Below are positions 1 through 19,353 of a stretch of 64,000 nt of DNA, piece after piece. The stretch's first letter is position 1. Every line of letters starts with the position of its first letter. The DNA comes from Hygrophila difformis. Lineage: Eukaryota; Streptophyta; Magnoliopsida; Lamiales; Acanthaceae. The notes under the pieces are model-generated. The model saw only the letters and a list, made by a program, of their open reading frames with translations, was not told the origin of the DNA and did not search any database. The position numbers and the translations under genes were made by a program. The stretch lies in NCBI GenBank assembly GCA_030278955.1, contig JAOANR010000015.1:35496487-35560486 (forward strand), given 5' to 3'.

Positions 1-332
1 GTGTCCATGATCAGTCAATTGGTGCTGCACTCAACATTGTCCAATTAATTACACTTGGAAACAGCCTACGACTCAAGTCCTCGACTTTATTTCTTCATTC
101 CGAATCCGAGTAGTGAAGAAAATACTAATATGGATAATATAACCAGAGCCCAAGGAGAGGTTCTCATTAAACAAGATAAATTGAGATGATGATGATCAAG
201 AAACATGTTGCAGCACTTCATCCTCACAAGGCATCGATCGCTAAAGTTCATCCTGCAGAAAGTAAACCAACGGATATTAGTGTCACTTGGGGGTTACAAT
301 TTGGCTAAATATTCAAACATAGTTTATATTTT
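1..332. other. 3' flank of CRT3, no gene seen
   Basis: AT-rich sequence downstream of the predicted CRT3 stop codon. It probably holds the 3' untranslated region and terminator of that minus-strand gene. I see no coding exon, RNA gene or repeat in it. Confidence 0.4.
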
Positions 333-4290
<3,958 letters not shown>

Positions 4291-5649
4291 GGTGAGCCTT
4301 GCTGCTGCTCATAGAATTTCCTGAGTTTTGTTCGAGGGCTAATTATAGAAAGGTTGTTGACATTTTGACCCTTGATTTGCAGCTTATTACGGAAATGACC
4401 TTCTTCTTTCAGACCGTTCAATGGTTCGTTGACTTGAAGTGGTCGTCTAGCTAAGCTAACGCTGTGTTTGGAAGAAAATTTATGAGAGGGAAAAAATAAG
4501 AAAGGGAGATAGAGGATGTCCTGTTTCATAATTTTGGTGTAGCCGAAGCTCCCAAACGAGGCTGAAAGGTCTCCGCCGGGGAACACACAATACAATTGGT
4601 CTTTCTTACTGCTGCCTTCTAGAACATTCTCTCCTTCGTGGGACTAATTTCTATTTTCTTTTTCCCACTTATTCATAGACACTACTGTATTATTAGTGTC
4701 TTTCGATAATCTTATTCAAGTAATCATAAAGATAGATTTGACAGTGGATTGGGTCCATTATAAAGAAATTGACAGAATTTAAAAATCCAATGAAATGAAT
4801 AAATATATCAGTGGTGTATACTGTATAGAAGTAATAAACTAGCAATGCATTTAGTAGTAGTAATATTCATATTGAGATTGGAAATATAGCAAAGAAAATC
4901 AAAGGTCAGAAGGTACGTTCGACATCAATTTCAATTTCAAACCATCAATTCTATACAATCGTAAAAAATAAGTAATTCACCAATTTACAAAAGGAATACA
5001 ATATTCAAGGGAAAGAAAGAGGAATATTGTTATGGACTACTAAGTCAAGAGTCAACAGTCAACTAACCCAGTCCATAAGTTACACCATTACATTCAAAAG
5101 ACTTGCATGAAAAAGATAAGCCCCAAATTAATGGTTCGAGAAAGGAATTGTAAAGCAAAAATAGCTGCAGTTATTTCATAATCACAATTCACCAATGATC
5201 TAAATAAATTTTTGTAAATTTGAAGTACAAATTTATGTAATTATATAGTAAATAAAGTTTAATTAAATACTAGTAATTTTTAATTTAAAGATCAAACTTT
5301 ATTGAAATTCGTTTTAATTCTTTTATGGCAGAAATTCTTTTATTACTATTATATTATACTCAGCACGCACTTGCATCTATCTGTCCACTGAAACTCCGCA
5401 AGGAGACACTGCGGACTAGCAACACAATTCAACAACATACTTAAAGAATTAAACAAAATAAAGAAACTCTAATTGACCGGAATATTGTAGACACAACGAT
5501 CATTACATTACTCCATGATTCGAAATTATTTCAGCTCCATGATGGGTTTCTTCGTTGTTCAAAAATACAGATATTCAGCCAGCAATGAGGCATGGCACAT
5601 CTGGTCCGAACGAAGGAAATAGAACTAAAAGGCACGCATATGACGTTCC
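4291..5649. other. Intergenic: CRT3 promoter/5' leader and mtACP 3' flank
   Basis: About 1.36 kb between the CRT3 start codon and the stop codon of the upstream minus-strand acyl carrier protein gene. The part next to CRT3 (about 4291-4600) is less AT-rich and probably contains its 5' leader and core promoter. The part near 5400-5649 probably holds the mtACP 3' untranslated region. No further gene or clear repeat was seen. Confidence 0.4.
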
Positions 5650-9395
<3,746 letters not shown>

Positions 9396-10047
9396 TGTTC
9401 TTGATCGTCCCTACAGATGCGGTGAATTGGCTATCGGATTCGAGTTGGAGCAGTTTTCCGGAACTGGATTTGGGCGAACACTCTCGTTCTAAAATCCAGG
9501 TGTGGACTGTGGTGTATATTAACGAAGAAATACATGACCTTAATTGAAAATTCTTTTCCACGCTCAATTAAACTCTTTTTTTTCCCCTAATGCACAACGG
9601 TTGGGCCTTAAAATTGTCGAGTGGGCCTCGCACCACCGAGTGGGACTCTGTCCTCACCGAGTGGCACTCGCTCGTGGGCTTCGTTTTCAGCCATTGGGCC
9701 TCAACGAGTAGTTATCTGCGTACAGCGTACTCTAGTTCTCGGCGTTTCTCGGCTCCGCATTTCTACCTAGGTCTTGGCAATTCGGAAACGATTTGGGCGT
9801 CAAGATTGGAGAAGCAACCGCCGGCGATTGGGCTCACCGCCGCGGCGCCGCTGCACGCTGTGCTTGTCGTTTCGTCCACCAACGTTGAAAATCTCCTTCA
9901 CACTCCGTTCCACCGTTCCAAATCTCCATTCGTTCCCTATCGATTTGTTGTCCACCACCGCACGAGTTCGCCGCCGTTTGGTCCCAGCTCGCCGTTCCCG
10001 TACACCTACACAGCCGTTCTCTCGCGAGACAGACACCAATACTGGAG
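9396..10047. promoter_or_regulatory. Head-to-head intergenic region between mtACP and DUF1985 gene fragment
   Basis: About 650 bp separates two divergent start codons. The mtACP leader and promoter probably occupy 9396-9600. From about 9600 to 9760 there are repeated GAGTGG(G/C)(A/C)CTC-like words (CGAGTGGGCCTCG, CCGAGTGGGACTC, CCGAGTGGCACTCG). They resemble in style, though not in sequence, the palindromic word arrays at the ends of the 22 kb element. The rest is the GC-rich leader of the plus-strand gene. The promoter function is inferred from position only. Confidence 0.4.
9628..9700. repeat. Short degenerate CGAGTGG-CTC repeats
   Basis: At least three words of the form CCGAGTGGNNCTC occur within 75 bases, each partly self-complementary. 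They may be the subterminal repeat array of the small Mutator-like element that follows. No matching inverted array was found on its right side (14.6-15.9 kb). Confidence 0.45.
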
Positions 10048-13000
10048 ATGACGGACATTGCAAATGCCACCATCACTGCCGCTGCTTCCACCCCCGGCGA
10101 GGTTAGTGGTTTTACAAGATTTTGATGGAGTGGTTCTCTTCTTAGTTTGTACTTCGTTTTAGGTTTAATTTTTGCTAATTCTACACAGCCGTTTGCGATT
10201 TTTTGGAATTGCACGTGTTGGGTTGCACATCTGAGAGTTTCTGTATGCATGTTTTTGCAAATTGGGTTTCTGTATTTGAATAATTTTGTTTTGATTGCAT
10301 AATTTGGTAATTGCTGATGGTTGTGGTTTTGTTCGGTAAATTGTTGATGGGGGTGGGGGGTGGGTTTTGGTTTTGGGAATTGATTGAATTGAACATGTTT
10401 TTGAACTTGATTTGAGAGATTTAGGCGCAAAGAAGACAGTGGTTAAATTGTTTTTTCGAAAAATTTTAAAGGGGTGAAATTTGCAAGTCGCAAAGAAGAC
10501 AGTGGCTTGATTTGAATTTATTTGTTGTAATTTCATCTATGATTGCGATTTTTATATTTAAATTGTTTAATGAATTAAATACTCTTGTGGAATTGTGTAT
10601 GAATAGGTTGCGTGGAGTTGGAAAAGACCGGCCACTAGGCATGTAGCATGTTATATTAACGGATATGTTAGGCTAGCTATTGTAGAGGTTATTAGGAAGG
10701 GGCTACAGGCTGCTGGTGGGCATGGCTTGGTATCTAGGTTCAGGGATTCGTGCTTCGGTCATTTTTTAAGACCGACATGGGCCACAGGTGCCCCTGGATA
10801 TACAGCCATTCATTCGTTGTTCACCAATGAAGTTATTCTACCTGGCGCGGGCGAGGATTCGTTTACTTTTAGGATAGGAAAAAAATTTATTAAGTTCGGT
10901 CGTGAGGAGTATGCGTTAATTACGGGCCTCCGATTTGGGGCAACAGATTTTGATTTATATAGTATTCGGGCTCATTCACAGCAGAGTGTGTACGCGCGAT
11001 ATTCCACCGCTGTATCTGTTTCGGGGGATAGACTTAAGGATAATTTTCAGCGTGGAGTATTCAGGGGCAGCGAAGATGACTCCTTGAAAGTAGCAAAAGT
11101 TCTAGCAGCGTATTTTCTTGTTTTGGGGTTAGATGGACAAAAGAAAATCCCTGATCAGTGGCTATGGCATTTAGTGGAGGATCAGAAGCGGTGGGAGTCA
11201 TTCCCTTGGGGCGCATACAGTTGGGACCGACTACGACACTACATTCGCGATATACCCATTGATATAGAGGGACGCAAACTTTACCATGTCTACGGTAATT
11301 TATATGCAGTGTTGGTACGTGTATATATTTATATGCAATTAAGTAATGTAAATTTATAAATGCTAAAGCTTGATCATTTTTTATACATTTGATGAATTTA
11401 TAATATTAAATGTACTAGGTATGGGCGGTTGAGGCTGTACCGGATTTGTTGGGACGTCTTGCTGTGAAGATAGATGGAGCTGAACCCATGCCCCGGATGA
11501 CGCGTTATACATTTCCAAGAGGTCAGAAATACGATTACACCGCCTATTTCGATTCAGAGGTAACATAAAATACATTCAAGTTTAATCCCAATTTACTATT
11601 TATCTATCCCTTATACTTCCTCCGTCTCACTAGTTTTGTTACGGACCCACCCAGCGCGTATGTCGATACACACTTTTAACGGTTAATAACTTAAATTATG
11701 TACAACGAAAAGTTATAAAAAGTTAAAAATTGTCTAAAACTACAAGAGTAGACAAATCTAACAAGATCTCACTTGACTATGTTTTTTCTTACATAGCTAT
11801 GATAAAAAATTCGAATCAATGTTAAACAGTGAATAGTGCCAAAAAACCATCCGTAACAAATATACTGAGACGGAGGTAATATTAAGTGAATATTTTATAT
11901 TTTTAATTTATTTTATTCTCAGAGAGAGTGTATACAGAGGCTGGTTCCATGTCCGGAGGAGGAGGCGGCTGTGTATTTTCAGGACTTGGATGTGCCTCTC
12001 CCTCCCTGTGCTCGTTACTTGCATATAGGCTCAACAAAGAAACGAACTAAAACTCCTAAGAATACTACTGTTCTTGATTTTGATGATGATGATGATGGTG
12101 ACGAGGACGCCGCGACAGAGCCTGCACGCAAGAGAGTGTGCGCCCCATCACGTGCGAGTGAGACTGTCCGACAGGGGACGCAGGGTCAGGTTGGGGAGGT
12201 GTCAGTTAGGGAGGTACCTGGGGGGACTAACATTGATGTCCCGAGGATGGGGAAAGTTGATGAACGAGCGGACAAAGAGAGGGTAGATGCGCGCACGGAT
12301 GAGGACGATACACGTACTAGGAGATTAGTTCCAGATCAGGAGGCTTTATTGCACCGCATTGCATTGATGCTCACTGAGGAGAGACACCACATTACTGATG
12401 ATGTGAGGCGGGAGGGAGACCGTGCGTTACATGGAATCGATCGCATGCGGGGAGAGATATGGTCAGAGATGCGGAATGAGTTAAACCGAATGAGGGTAGA
12501 GATTCAGGATGAATTCGCCAAGCAGAAGGAGTATATTCATGGTGAGTTAGTCAAGCTGAGGGATGAGAACAGAATGCTGAAAGAAGAAATAAGACGGGGT
12601 TTCCAGAGACTCAGTATGTTATTTAAATTATTTGTTTTCCTGTAAAAAATGGTTTTTCTTTTATTTGATTTTTATACTGACAAATACATTTTACCTTGTA
12701 ATTGTGCTGTGGTGTTGTATGTAACAGCTCCAGAGCACCATTCATTTGATGATACAAATGCCCGGAGGACACGCCCTCAGACGGTCACTGGTATGTGTAA
12801 TTAATATATTTTACTGCAGGCTGTTTTAATACCACTTGGAAAGTAAGGATTCAGTATGTTGGTTTAATTGTGTTTTCCTGACTCTCGTGCTCTTTTGAAT
12901 TTTTAAAATTCATATTTAAAAAATACAATTGGTATTATAATTATGGTTTGGTGTATGTAACAGCTCCAGAGCAGAGCACCATTCAGGTGATGATACAAAT

Positions 13001-13507
13001 GCCCGGACGAGACAGCCTTAACATCAGACGGGTACTGGTAATTGTAATAAATATATTTTTAATTTAAATTATGCGCTTGGTTTGATTTTTCTATCCGTAA
13101 GGCCGAGCATACATATTAAGAGTAAAAAAAATTAAAAACTCATTATTTTTAATCTTGTTGTAATCCAACAACTTATTTAACAATAATAGAAAAAAAATTG
13201 AATAATCCATAAGGAAATATTAATAGATCTTTCACAGTCAAATGTACGAATTTTATTATTGTTTAAAAAGAGTTTCTTTTTTCTCTCTTGTTTGATCATT
13301 CTTATAATCCGTTGGTAGAGAAGGAACGATTGTCAATTTTGGTTTTTCCTGCTATGTGTTATCCTTTTAATAATTCTTTTCTTCCCTATTTACAATACAA
13401 TTAATCTTATAATTGTGGTATGACCTTGTATGTAACAGCTGTAGAGCACCGTTCAGTTGATGATACAAATGCCCAGACGACACCGCCTTACGATCAGACG
13501 GCCTTTG
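10048..13507 (+). pseudogene. DUF1985 gene fragment of a Kaonashi-type Mutator element (Ulp1 protease domain missing)
   Basis: Plausible exons: 10048-10101 (MTDIANATITAAASTPGE), 10607-11314, 11419-11559, 11923-12613, then three short repeated exons near 12728-12790, 12964-13037 and 13439-13507. Exons 2-3 encode the DUF1985 domain (FIKFGREEYALITGLRFG, LKVAKVLAAYFLVLGLDG, then VWAVEAVPDLLGRL). They are clearly related to the protein of the 22 kb element, which has FIRFGREEHALVTGLRYG and LKVAMVMTAFYLVLGHDG. Exon 4 has an Asp-rich stretch, a basic region and a long coiled coil (RGEIWSEMRNELNRMRVEI). In intact relatives a C48 cysteine protease follows; here the gene stops at 13507, where a transposase fragment on the other strand begins. 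The long ORFs are otherwise open, so decay is mainly the deletion. Confidence 0.8.
11616..11879. mobile_element. Stowaway-like MITE, copy 1
   Basis: 264 bp with inverted ends (CTTCCTCCGTCTCACTA on the left, TTACCTCCGTCTCAGTA on the reverse of the right) flanked by TA on both sides. It lies in the intron between exons 3 and 4 of the DUF1985 fragment. The interior shares AGCGGTTAATAACTTAAATT-type sequence with the copies at 16.5 and 17.0 kb. Confidence 0.8.
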
Positions 13508-13510
13508 GTA
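12715..13510 (+). repeat. Triplicated short exon with its splice sites
   Basis: Three copies, at about 12715-12795, 12953-13040 and 13428-13510, begin with TGTATGTAACAGCTCCAGAG (TGTAACAGCTGTAGAG in the third). They continue through a block containing GATGATACAAATGCCC and end at a GTATGTG-like donor in copies 1 and 3. The first and third exons are 63 and 69 bp, multiples of three in phase 1, so adding them keeps the frame. The middle copy carries small indels that break it. Introns between copies are unrelated in length (about 170 and 400 bp). Confidence 0.8.
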
Positions 13511-13514
13511 TGTG

Positions 13515-14590
13515 CAAAAAATATATTTTCTTGCCACCGTAATAGAATCTTCAACGGTATTGGGATTAGATTGCTTCAACACAAAAAGATACTTGGGCAA
13601 ATCCTTATAAGATTGGTCCTCGGAACCATATGTGGCTTCAATTCCGTAGTCTCTAATTCTGCGGCACATTGCATAGCTAACCTGTTATAAACAAATCCCC
13701 AAATATTTTGTTACTTTTAAATAACAAAACTAACTAAAAATAAAAATTTAAAATTGATTATATATGATGGTATTTCTAACCTGTAATCCATATGTATTCA
13801 AAAGTTCCTTTCGCACTGCTTCTGGGATCATAAATTGCCCTTTCGTCACTATTTTATCCGCAATGGTCTCACCTACCTGCCGGGCTGGTAATGTGTGCGA
13901 TGCGCCCATAGTTGGGTTGAACTCACATGTATGCTCCACAAACTGATACACTCTCCAAGTAGAAGATGTTCCGGCTGCTCGGACTTTAAAAGCACAATTA
14001 TCATGTCGACACTTCAGCCAATACCGAGACGGTTCAGATTTCTCAGTCCGAAACCTTAGATTGTTTCCAAGTAGATATTGCACCACTTTAATTTTCAATT
14101 TATCCTTCGTCGGAAAGAGTGATCCGATGCCCAAACCTTGTTGCCTATACGGATCAAATTGTTCGTCCGTAACATCCGCTGAGGTTCAAAATCAGGTTGT
14201 TGGGGCAATATCCACCTATCATGTCGGGAGCCAACTCCTGTGTTTCCATCTGCTCCGTCATAGTATCTGCACGATTCTACTTCGGGAATTTGTGAGGTGT
14301 ATTCCGATTTACTTAATAACATTGAGTCCTCTCTATCCACATGCGAATGGGCAAGAATCATAAAAGTCTTGCATCTCCTCCCACATTTTTTCATCGTCTT
14401 CCAAATCCTCTACTTCCTCATCTACATCTTCCCCATTGTCTTCCTCTTCGGCAACATACTTTGGATCACTATTACTATCACCATCATAAATAATTTCTTC
14501 CCCTACATCACTACCACCGGCAACAACTTCATCATGCTTAAACATATTATCACTACCATCGGCAACAACTTCATCATGCATAACATAAAT
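13515..14590 (-). pseudogene. N-terminal fragment of a MuDR/MURA-like transposase
   Basis: Read on the minus strand. An acidic, repetitive leader (HDEVVADGSD, HDEVVAGGSD, EEEDNGEDVDEEVEDLEDDE) is followed by the MuDR N-terminal Cys/His module (YWLKCRHDNCAFKVRAAGTSSTWRVYQFVEHTCEFNP). This parallels YWVRCSVAECEFRMRARGTASIWTVYRLIPHSCVMDP of the 22 kb element. Next come RQVGETIADKIVTKGQFMIPEAVRKELLNTYGLQV, an intron (about 13780-13683), and MCRRIRDYGIEATYGSEDQSYKDLPKYLFVLKQSNP. A frameshift near 14130 separates the leader from the zinc module. The catalytic DDE domain, SWIM finger and zinc knuckles are absent: similarity stops at about 13515, where the opposing DUF1985 fragment begins. Confidence 0.8.
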
Positions 14591-14599
14591 AATTTCTTC

Positions 14600-15880
14600 C
14601 CCTACATCACTACCATCGGCTTAAACTGTGGGTGAGGAAGCTTTTCACTATTTCAATGGGTGAGAATTGTTGCTGGCCCTATATTAATTCGTCACATAAC
14701 ATAAATATGTACAACTGTTGATGCAGGTAGTACAATACTGCTGTAGTAAGTACCTGCCCGGCAGCCCGCTGGGCTTCATTGTGCCACAGTGCCTGTGTCC
14801 AGCGGCAATTATGGGAAATTTGGAAATTTTCAAAATTTTGGTAATGTTAAATTCAATGGCCCTGGTTGGCAAAATAGTTATTTATAAGAGAATTTGGCAA
14901 AATAGTTATTTATAAGAGAATTTAAGATAAATTACCTTATTTAAAAAAATAAAATATCTTAAAACAGTGTTCAATCAGCTCTTTTTGAAACCGCTGTAAT
15001 TTGCATCATTTTGGATTTTAACTTATTCTAGGCAAAAGGTTATTAACTAATTTTAACTAATTAGTTAAATATTTTGAATAAGAGTCAAATATTTTGAATA
15101 ATGGCGATTCCACTTTCCTTTGACCAAGAATGAGAATGATGTTTGAAGATTTGAATTTAACAGTATTTAACTAAGAATTGGTGAAGCTCCCTTGCCATTG
15201 CTGATTGTTTTTAATGCACAGCTTGCACCTGGAAGTTCATCTGAAGTTATTATCACATCTGCAGATTCCTAAATTCGTGTAATTGACAGTGTTATTATTG
15301 TTCACAAGTTCAAAGGTAATGGAAAATAGTCTGAGATTATTTGGTAGCAATTTTTTATGCTTCTGTTAGTTCTTGAACGGAGCCATTTATATTGTGTTCT
15401 CTTATTTGAACAGAGTCTTTGATTGATTCTAAATGTAGTCTCAGGAATGAGAAATCTTTATACTGATTGTAGATGTAGTAATGGAACTGGAAGGATGTTA
15501 GAATGGCAAAAAGTGGGAGTTATATGCATGAAAATCATATTATGGTCGGTCTTCTGCAGTGTAGATGTAGTTGAGTGGCATTTTGTTAGTAAAAAAATAC
15601 TAACAAGCTCGAGAATGTGATACACCAACATATTTTGATTCAAGAGATGTAAAAGTAATCTGACATTTTGATTAACAATCTGACATTGTTTTTGTAGCTA
15701 CTACTGTTTTGGTTGGAGACAAGAATCGAAGACGCAGGATGTTTTGTTATGTGGGATGATTTCGTCTAATTAAAATTATGTATCTTGTGTATGTATACTT
15801 TGTTAATGGTATTTGTGTAAGATTGTGATTGATTGGCATTTGGTTTTAGATATTTATTCTCTAAACTTGTTTTTGAATTT
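14600..15880. other. Unassigned region right of the small Mutator-like element
   Basis: About 1.3 kb, AT-rich, with a short GC-richer block at 14750-14860. Splice-like signals and short open stretches occur (for example near 15217-15272), but I cannot build a gene or recognise a protein. It may contain the right end of the small element, whose terminal repeat I could not find. Confidence 0.3.
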
Positions 15881-15884
15881 TCTA

Positions 15885-16150
15885 GTTCGGTTCGGTCGGA
15901 TTATATTATTTTCAAATAGTAGGTTTTTTTCGGTTAATCGGCATTTCAGTTATTTGAAGAGCATATTTGTCATATGATAGCTCGGTTCGGTTCGAGTAAT
16001 TCGCGAATAGTAGGATTTTCCTCGGTTAACTGAAATTTCGGTTAATCGAATTTTTCGGTTCGGTTTCAGTTATTATTTTCGAATATTTGCTCGGTTCGGT
16101 TAGCAAATATTTGAAAAATTTCGGTTATTCAAACCCGTGCCCACCCCTAA
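15885..16150. repeat. TTCGG-pentamer-rich dispersed element
   Basis: Stretch built from degenerate copies of TTCGG and CGGTT (TTCGGTTCGGTCGG, TTTTTCGGTTAATCGG and so on), ending with CGTGCCCACCCCTAA. The organisation resembles the element at 29.03-29.45 kb, which is built on another word (CTCGAG). No protein is encoded. Confidence 0.5.
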
Positions 16151-16530
16151 TAATTATCAATATAATACTGATAATATTGATATATAATTAAACATTTACT
16201 ATATTTTTGCATTAGTCATTCAGAATTTTAAATTTAATTGTTTGTTTTGATTTCGATTTTAATTAAATTCGAAATTAGATTCCAAATTTCTAATTTTTGA
16301 ATTAAAAAAAATGAAGAATTTTAAATTTGCAAACCCTAATGGCAATCCTATGCGGGTATGATCTGTGAACTGTTGTGTGTGTGAGGAAATTGGAATTTTA
16401 ACAAATTTCAATAATAATTATGCATATAATTCAACGATAAAAACTTAAGAGGACAATTATTGCAATACTTATTAAAGTTCAACCATGAAATCCAAAAATT
16501 AAACAATAGTCCAGCATCACTAAATTTATA

Positions 16531-16786
16531 CTTCGTCCGTCTCATTATTTTTGTTACAAAGGCCTCCGACACGCATGCCGATGCACGTTTTTAGCGGTTA
16601 ATAACTTAAATTATGTACAAAGAAAAATTACTAAAAATTGATTCTCTATAACTAAAAGATTAGATGAATCTAATAAGATCTCACTTGCCTATGTTTTTTT
16701 ACGTAGCTATGTGAAAAATTTGAATCAAAGTTAAACAGTAAATAGTGCCAAAACTCATCCGTAACAAAAACTACTTGGACAAACTA
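16531..16786. mobile_element. Stowaway-like MITE, copy 2
   Basis: Begins CTTCGTCCGTCTCATTATTTTTGTTAC after TA and shares its interior with copy 1 (GCGGTTAATAACTTAAATTATG). The right inverted end (ACTACTTGGACAAACTA) is eroded. Confidence 0.7.
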
Positions 16787-16955
16787 ACTCTTTGTTTTTT
16801 TTTTTTTTTATTGGTTATAATTCTCAATGGCCGAATAAGTTTGGATGGGAAGTTTTGAATTAAAAATTTGGAACGTGACCATTAGATCAAACTCCATTCA
16901 CCATACTAAGTTAATTTATAAAGTATGAGAATTTTTCATGGGTATTCCTTTCCCG

Positions 16956-17190
16956 GAGTAAATGTTATGTTTGATTATTTGACACTATTCACTATGTAAT
17001 TTTGATTTAAATTTTTATTATGTAAATAAAATATACTTAAATAAGATCTTGTTAGATTCATATAATTTTGTAGTTTTAGAATATTAACTTTTTATACGTT
17101 TTTCCTTATACATAATTTAAGTTATTAACCGCTAAAAATGTGTATTGACATGCATGTAGTAGGGAAATGTAACAATTACACTGAGAAAGA
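16956..17190. mobile_element. Stowaway-like MITE, copy 3 (inverted, eroded)
   Basis: Carries the family interior in reverse orientation (CATAATTTAAGTTATTAACC near 17111, and TTTGATTATTTGACACTATTCAC at its left). Both terminal repeats are degenerate (GGAGTAAATGTTATG left, GTAACAATTACACTGAGAAAG right). Confidence 0.6.
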
Positions 17191-17309
17191 GAAAAACATA
17201 TCTTGATTCTCTTAGAAACAACCAAATGCGATCATAGTTCTGGAGCTCTATGTCGTCTCACTCTCAACTTCAGACTCCAAACTCGGAGCCATTTTGAGTC
17301 TTAAAAGTA

Positions 17310-17646
17310 CTCCCTCCGTCCCATTATTTATGCCTCGCTTTCCTCTTTTGGTTGTTCCAACACTTTTGTCATATTTCCATTTTAGGAAATAATTAAATAT
17401 TAATCACTAAACTTACCACATTACATCACATCAATAAATAATTATCATTAATAAATTCAAACTCACAACTATCACATCAAGCAAAAATAAATTAATTAAA
17501 AATTGAAACATATTACTATCACATCATGTAAATTCCTAATTTACCCCACTTTAAACATTAATCTATCCCTATATTAAATATTAATTATCCACACATAAAA
17601 TACCATATCCAAAAATTTTGGGACACTATAAATGGGACGGAGGGAG
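17310..17646. mobile_element. Stowaway-like MITE of a second family
   Basis: 337 bp with good inverted ends: CTCCCTCCGTCCCATTATTTAT on the left and its near-complement ending TATAAATGGGACGGAGGGAG on the right, flanked by TA. The interior is AT-rich and unrelated to copies 1-3. Confidence 0.85.
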
Positions 17647-17649
17647 TAT

Positions 17650-17990
17650 GTCAGTATATGGGCAACAAGTCGATTAATTGTTGGAAAATAAAAGGAAAAA
17701 GGAGAAAGACATAGAACACTCTAGATTCTAGATAGTGGAGTCTAGAGTCTAGACTAGATGGTAAAGTGTACATTTTTCTACCCACGTGTGTGGTAGGTGG
17801 GGGTGTGGCAATTGGATTTTGGCTATACATTACAAAACCGGAATGCACACGAAAACACATCCTTCTCTAGTCTTCCTATCTACAACTGTACATTGGACAA
17901 CCTCCTCAATGTACAATGACACCATAATCTTTTGTCCATTTATTTCACCCAAATATGTTCAACTATTTGGCCTTGATATTTTTCAACGTC
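17650..17990. other. Spacer before the copia element
   Basis: About 340 bp of unannotated intergenic DNA. It ends in ACGTC (17986-17990), the left target-site duplication of the Ty1/copia element that follows. Confidence 0.5.
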
Positions 17991-18300
17991 TGTTATGAAA
18001 GATGCATTATTATGGATGTCCCCACAAAAGAAGACTTATGTGCATCTAACAAGACTAATGTGGCTCTACCTAGTTAATAATTGAAGACTTTTGATGCATG
18101 GCAATATATTTGTATAAATACTAGGTGTGATTGTAATGAGAATTCATTCATTCTTACACTATCAAATCTCTCTCTTTTGCTTTCCTGCTACACTGCACAC
18201 TTTATAAATTACATGTTCTATATACATATAGTAAAAGTCACATACACATATTATATCACACACATCCTAATAACTATATACTTGTAATAATTTCACAACA
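17991..18300 (+). repeat. 5' LTR of copia element
   Basis: Begins TGTTATG and ends CACAACA. The TATA-like TTTGTATAAATACTAGG at about 18108 is a plausible promoter. Confidence 0.95.
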
Positions 18301-18320
18301 CGTTATCAGCACGAGCCCTA
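18301..18320 (+). other. Probable primer-binding site of copia element
   Basis: CGTTATCAGCACGAGCCC directly follows the 5' LTR. The TATCAG core resembles plant copia initiator-Met tRNA primer sites. Assignment rests on position and the partial motif. Confidence 0.6.
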
Positions 18321-19353
18321 TTAGAGTTTGTTAATTCTACCAAGGTTCTGTTGGAGTTCTGTTGAAAATTCAATTCATACCGGGGTTCTGTCAAAATTTT
18401 TCAGATCCAGAAGAAAGTCACTTGAGGTAATATATTCAAACTATTTTCAATATCAATTACGACTAATTTGTCAAAACATGAATCTATGCTGTTGGAAAGA
18501 TCCGGGATTAATTATTTATCCTGAAATATGGATATTAAAATTTATTTGGAAACAATGGGTCTGGAAAAGACCATTATAAAAGAAAATACGGCCACAGGCC
18601 TAGACCGCACAGAGAAAAAAAAATACGGCCACAGGCCAAGACCTCGAAAAAAAACGGTCAAAAGATCATATTGATCTATATATATGGGAAATAAGCATCT
18701 TGCCAATTCTTATTCTTGATAAGAGATAGTGACAGTTCCCTTAATGTGGGGGCAAATGGCAGCTCTATGATAAAATAAAGATTTTTGGCTGAAATCCCAA
18801 ATGTGAGGCATCATAATGACTGCAAGACTATAAGTCTGTAAATGATATAAATCAGTTATGTTCAGAATAATGTCACAATTGAGATACGTGACAAGATATT
18901 AATAAAAATGACATGAATACCAACAGAGTCCATAAATCTTAGTTCGGTTATACCAACAGATTTCGTGGGTCTTTAGTTTGGTCATGTGTACTGACAGAGT
19001 CAGATTCTTACATGGCAAAATAATTGCCAGAAATTGTGCCTCTAAAAGGCAAAGAAATTGAAGAAAAATGATATCAATATGGCAGGAGGACATAGTCCCA
19101 AAATTGGTTGTTCAGACAAATATTTGGTACAAGTTTACCAAAAATACTTGATACAAACAGGTTGAAATATACTTTGTTGAAAAAAAAAATGCTGACGACA
19201 CTATTGATATTACAAAAGGCCGTTATTGATATGATAACTATGCCATCTAAAGATGTGTAAATTCTTCAATGATACAATCTTATTTAAATACTGCATTCCA
19301 TTTTATTATATTATTTTTATTATGCTTTGAATTTTTTTTAAATTTTCTGATCT

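Noticed and set aside
9590..10430. Overlapping open frames on both strands (up to 198 codons) near 10 kb.
   Set aside because: They come from a GC-rich 5' leader. Only the short exon at 10048-10101 fits a splice model in phase with DUF1985.
14600..15900. Right terminal repeat of the small Mutator-like element.
   Set aside because: No inverted counterpart of the GAGTGG-CTC words or of CCTGTCAGA was found there.
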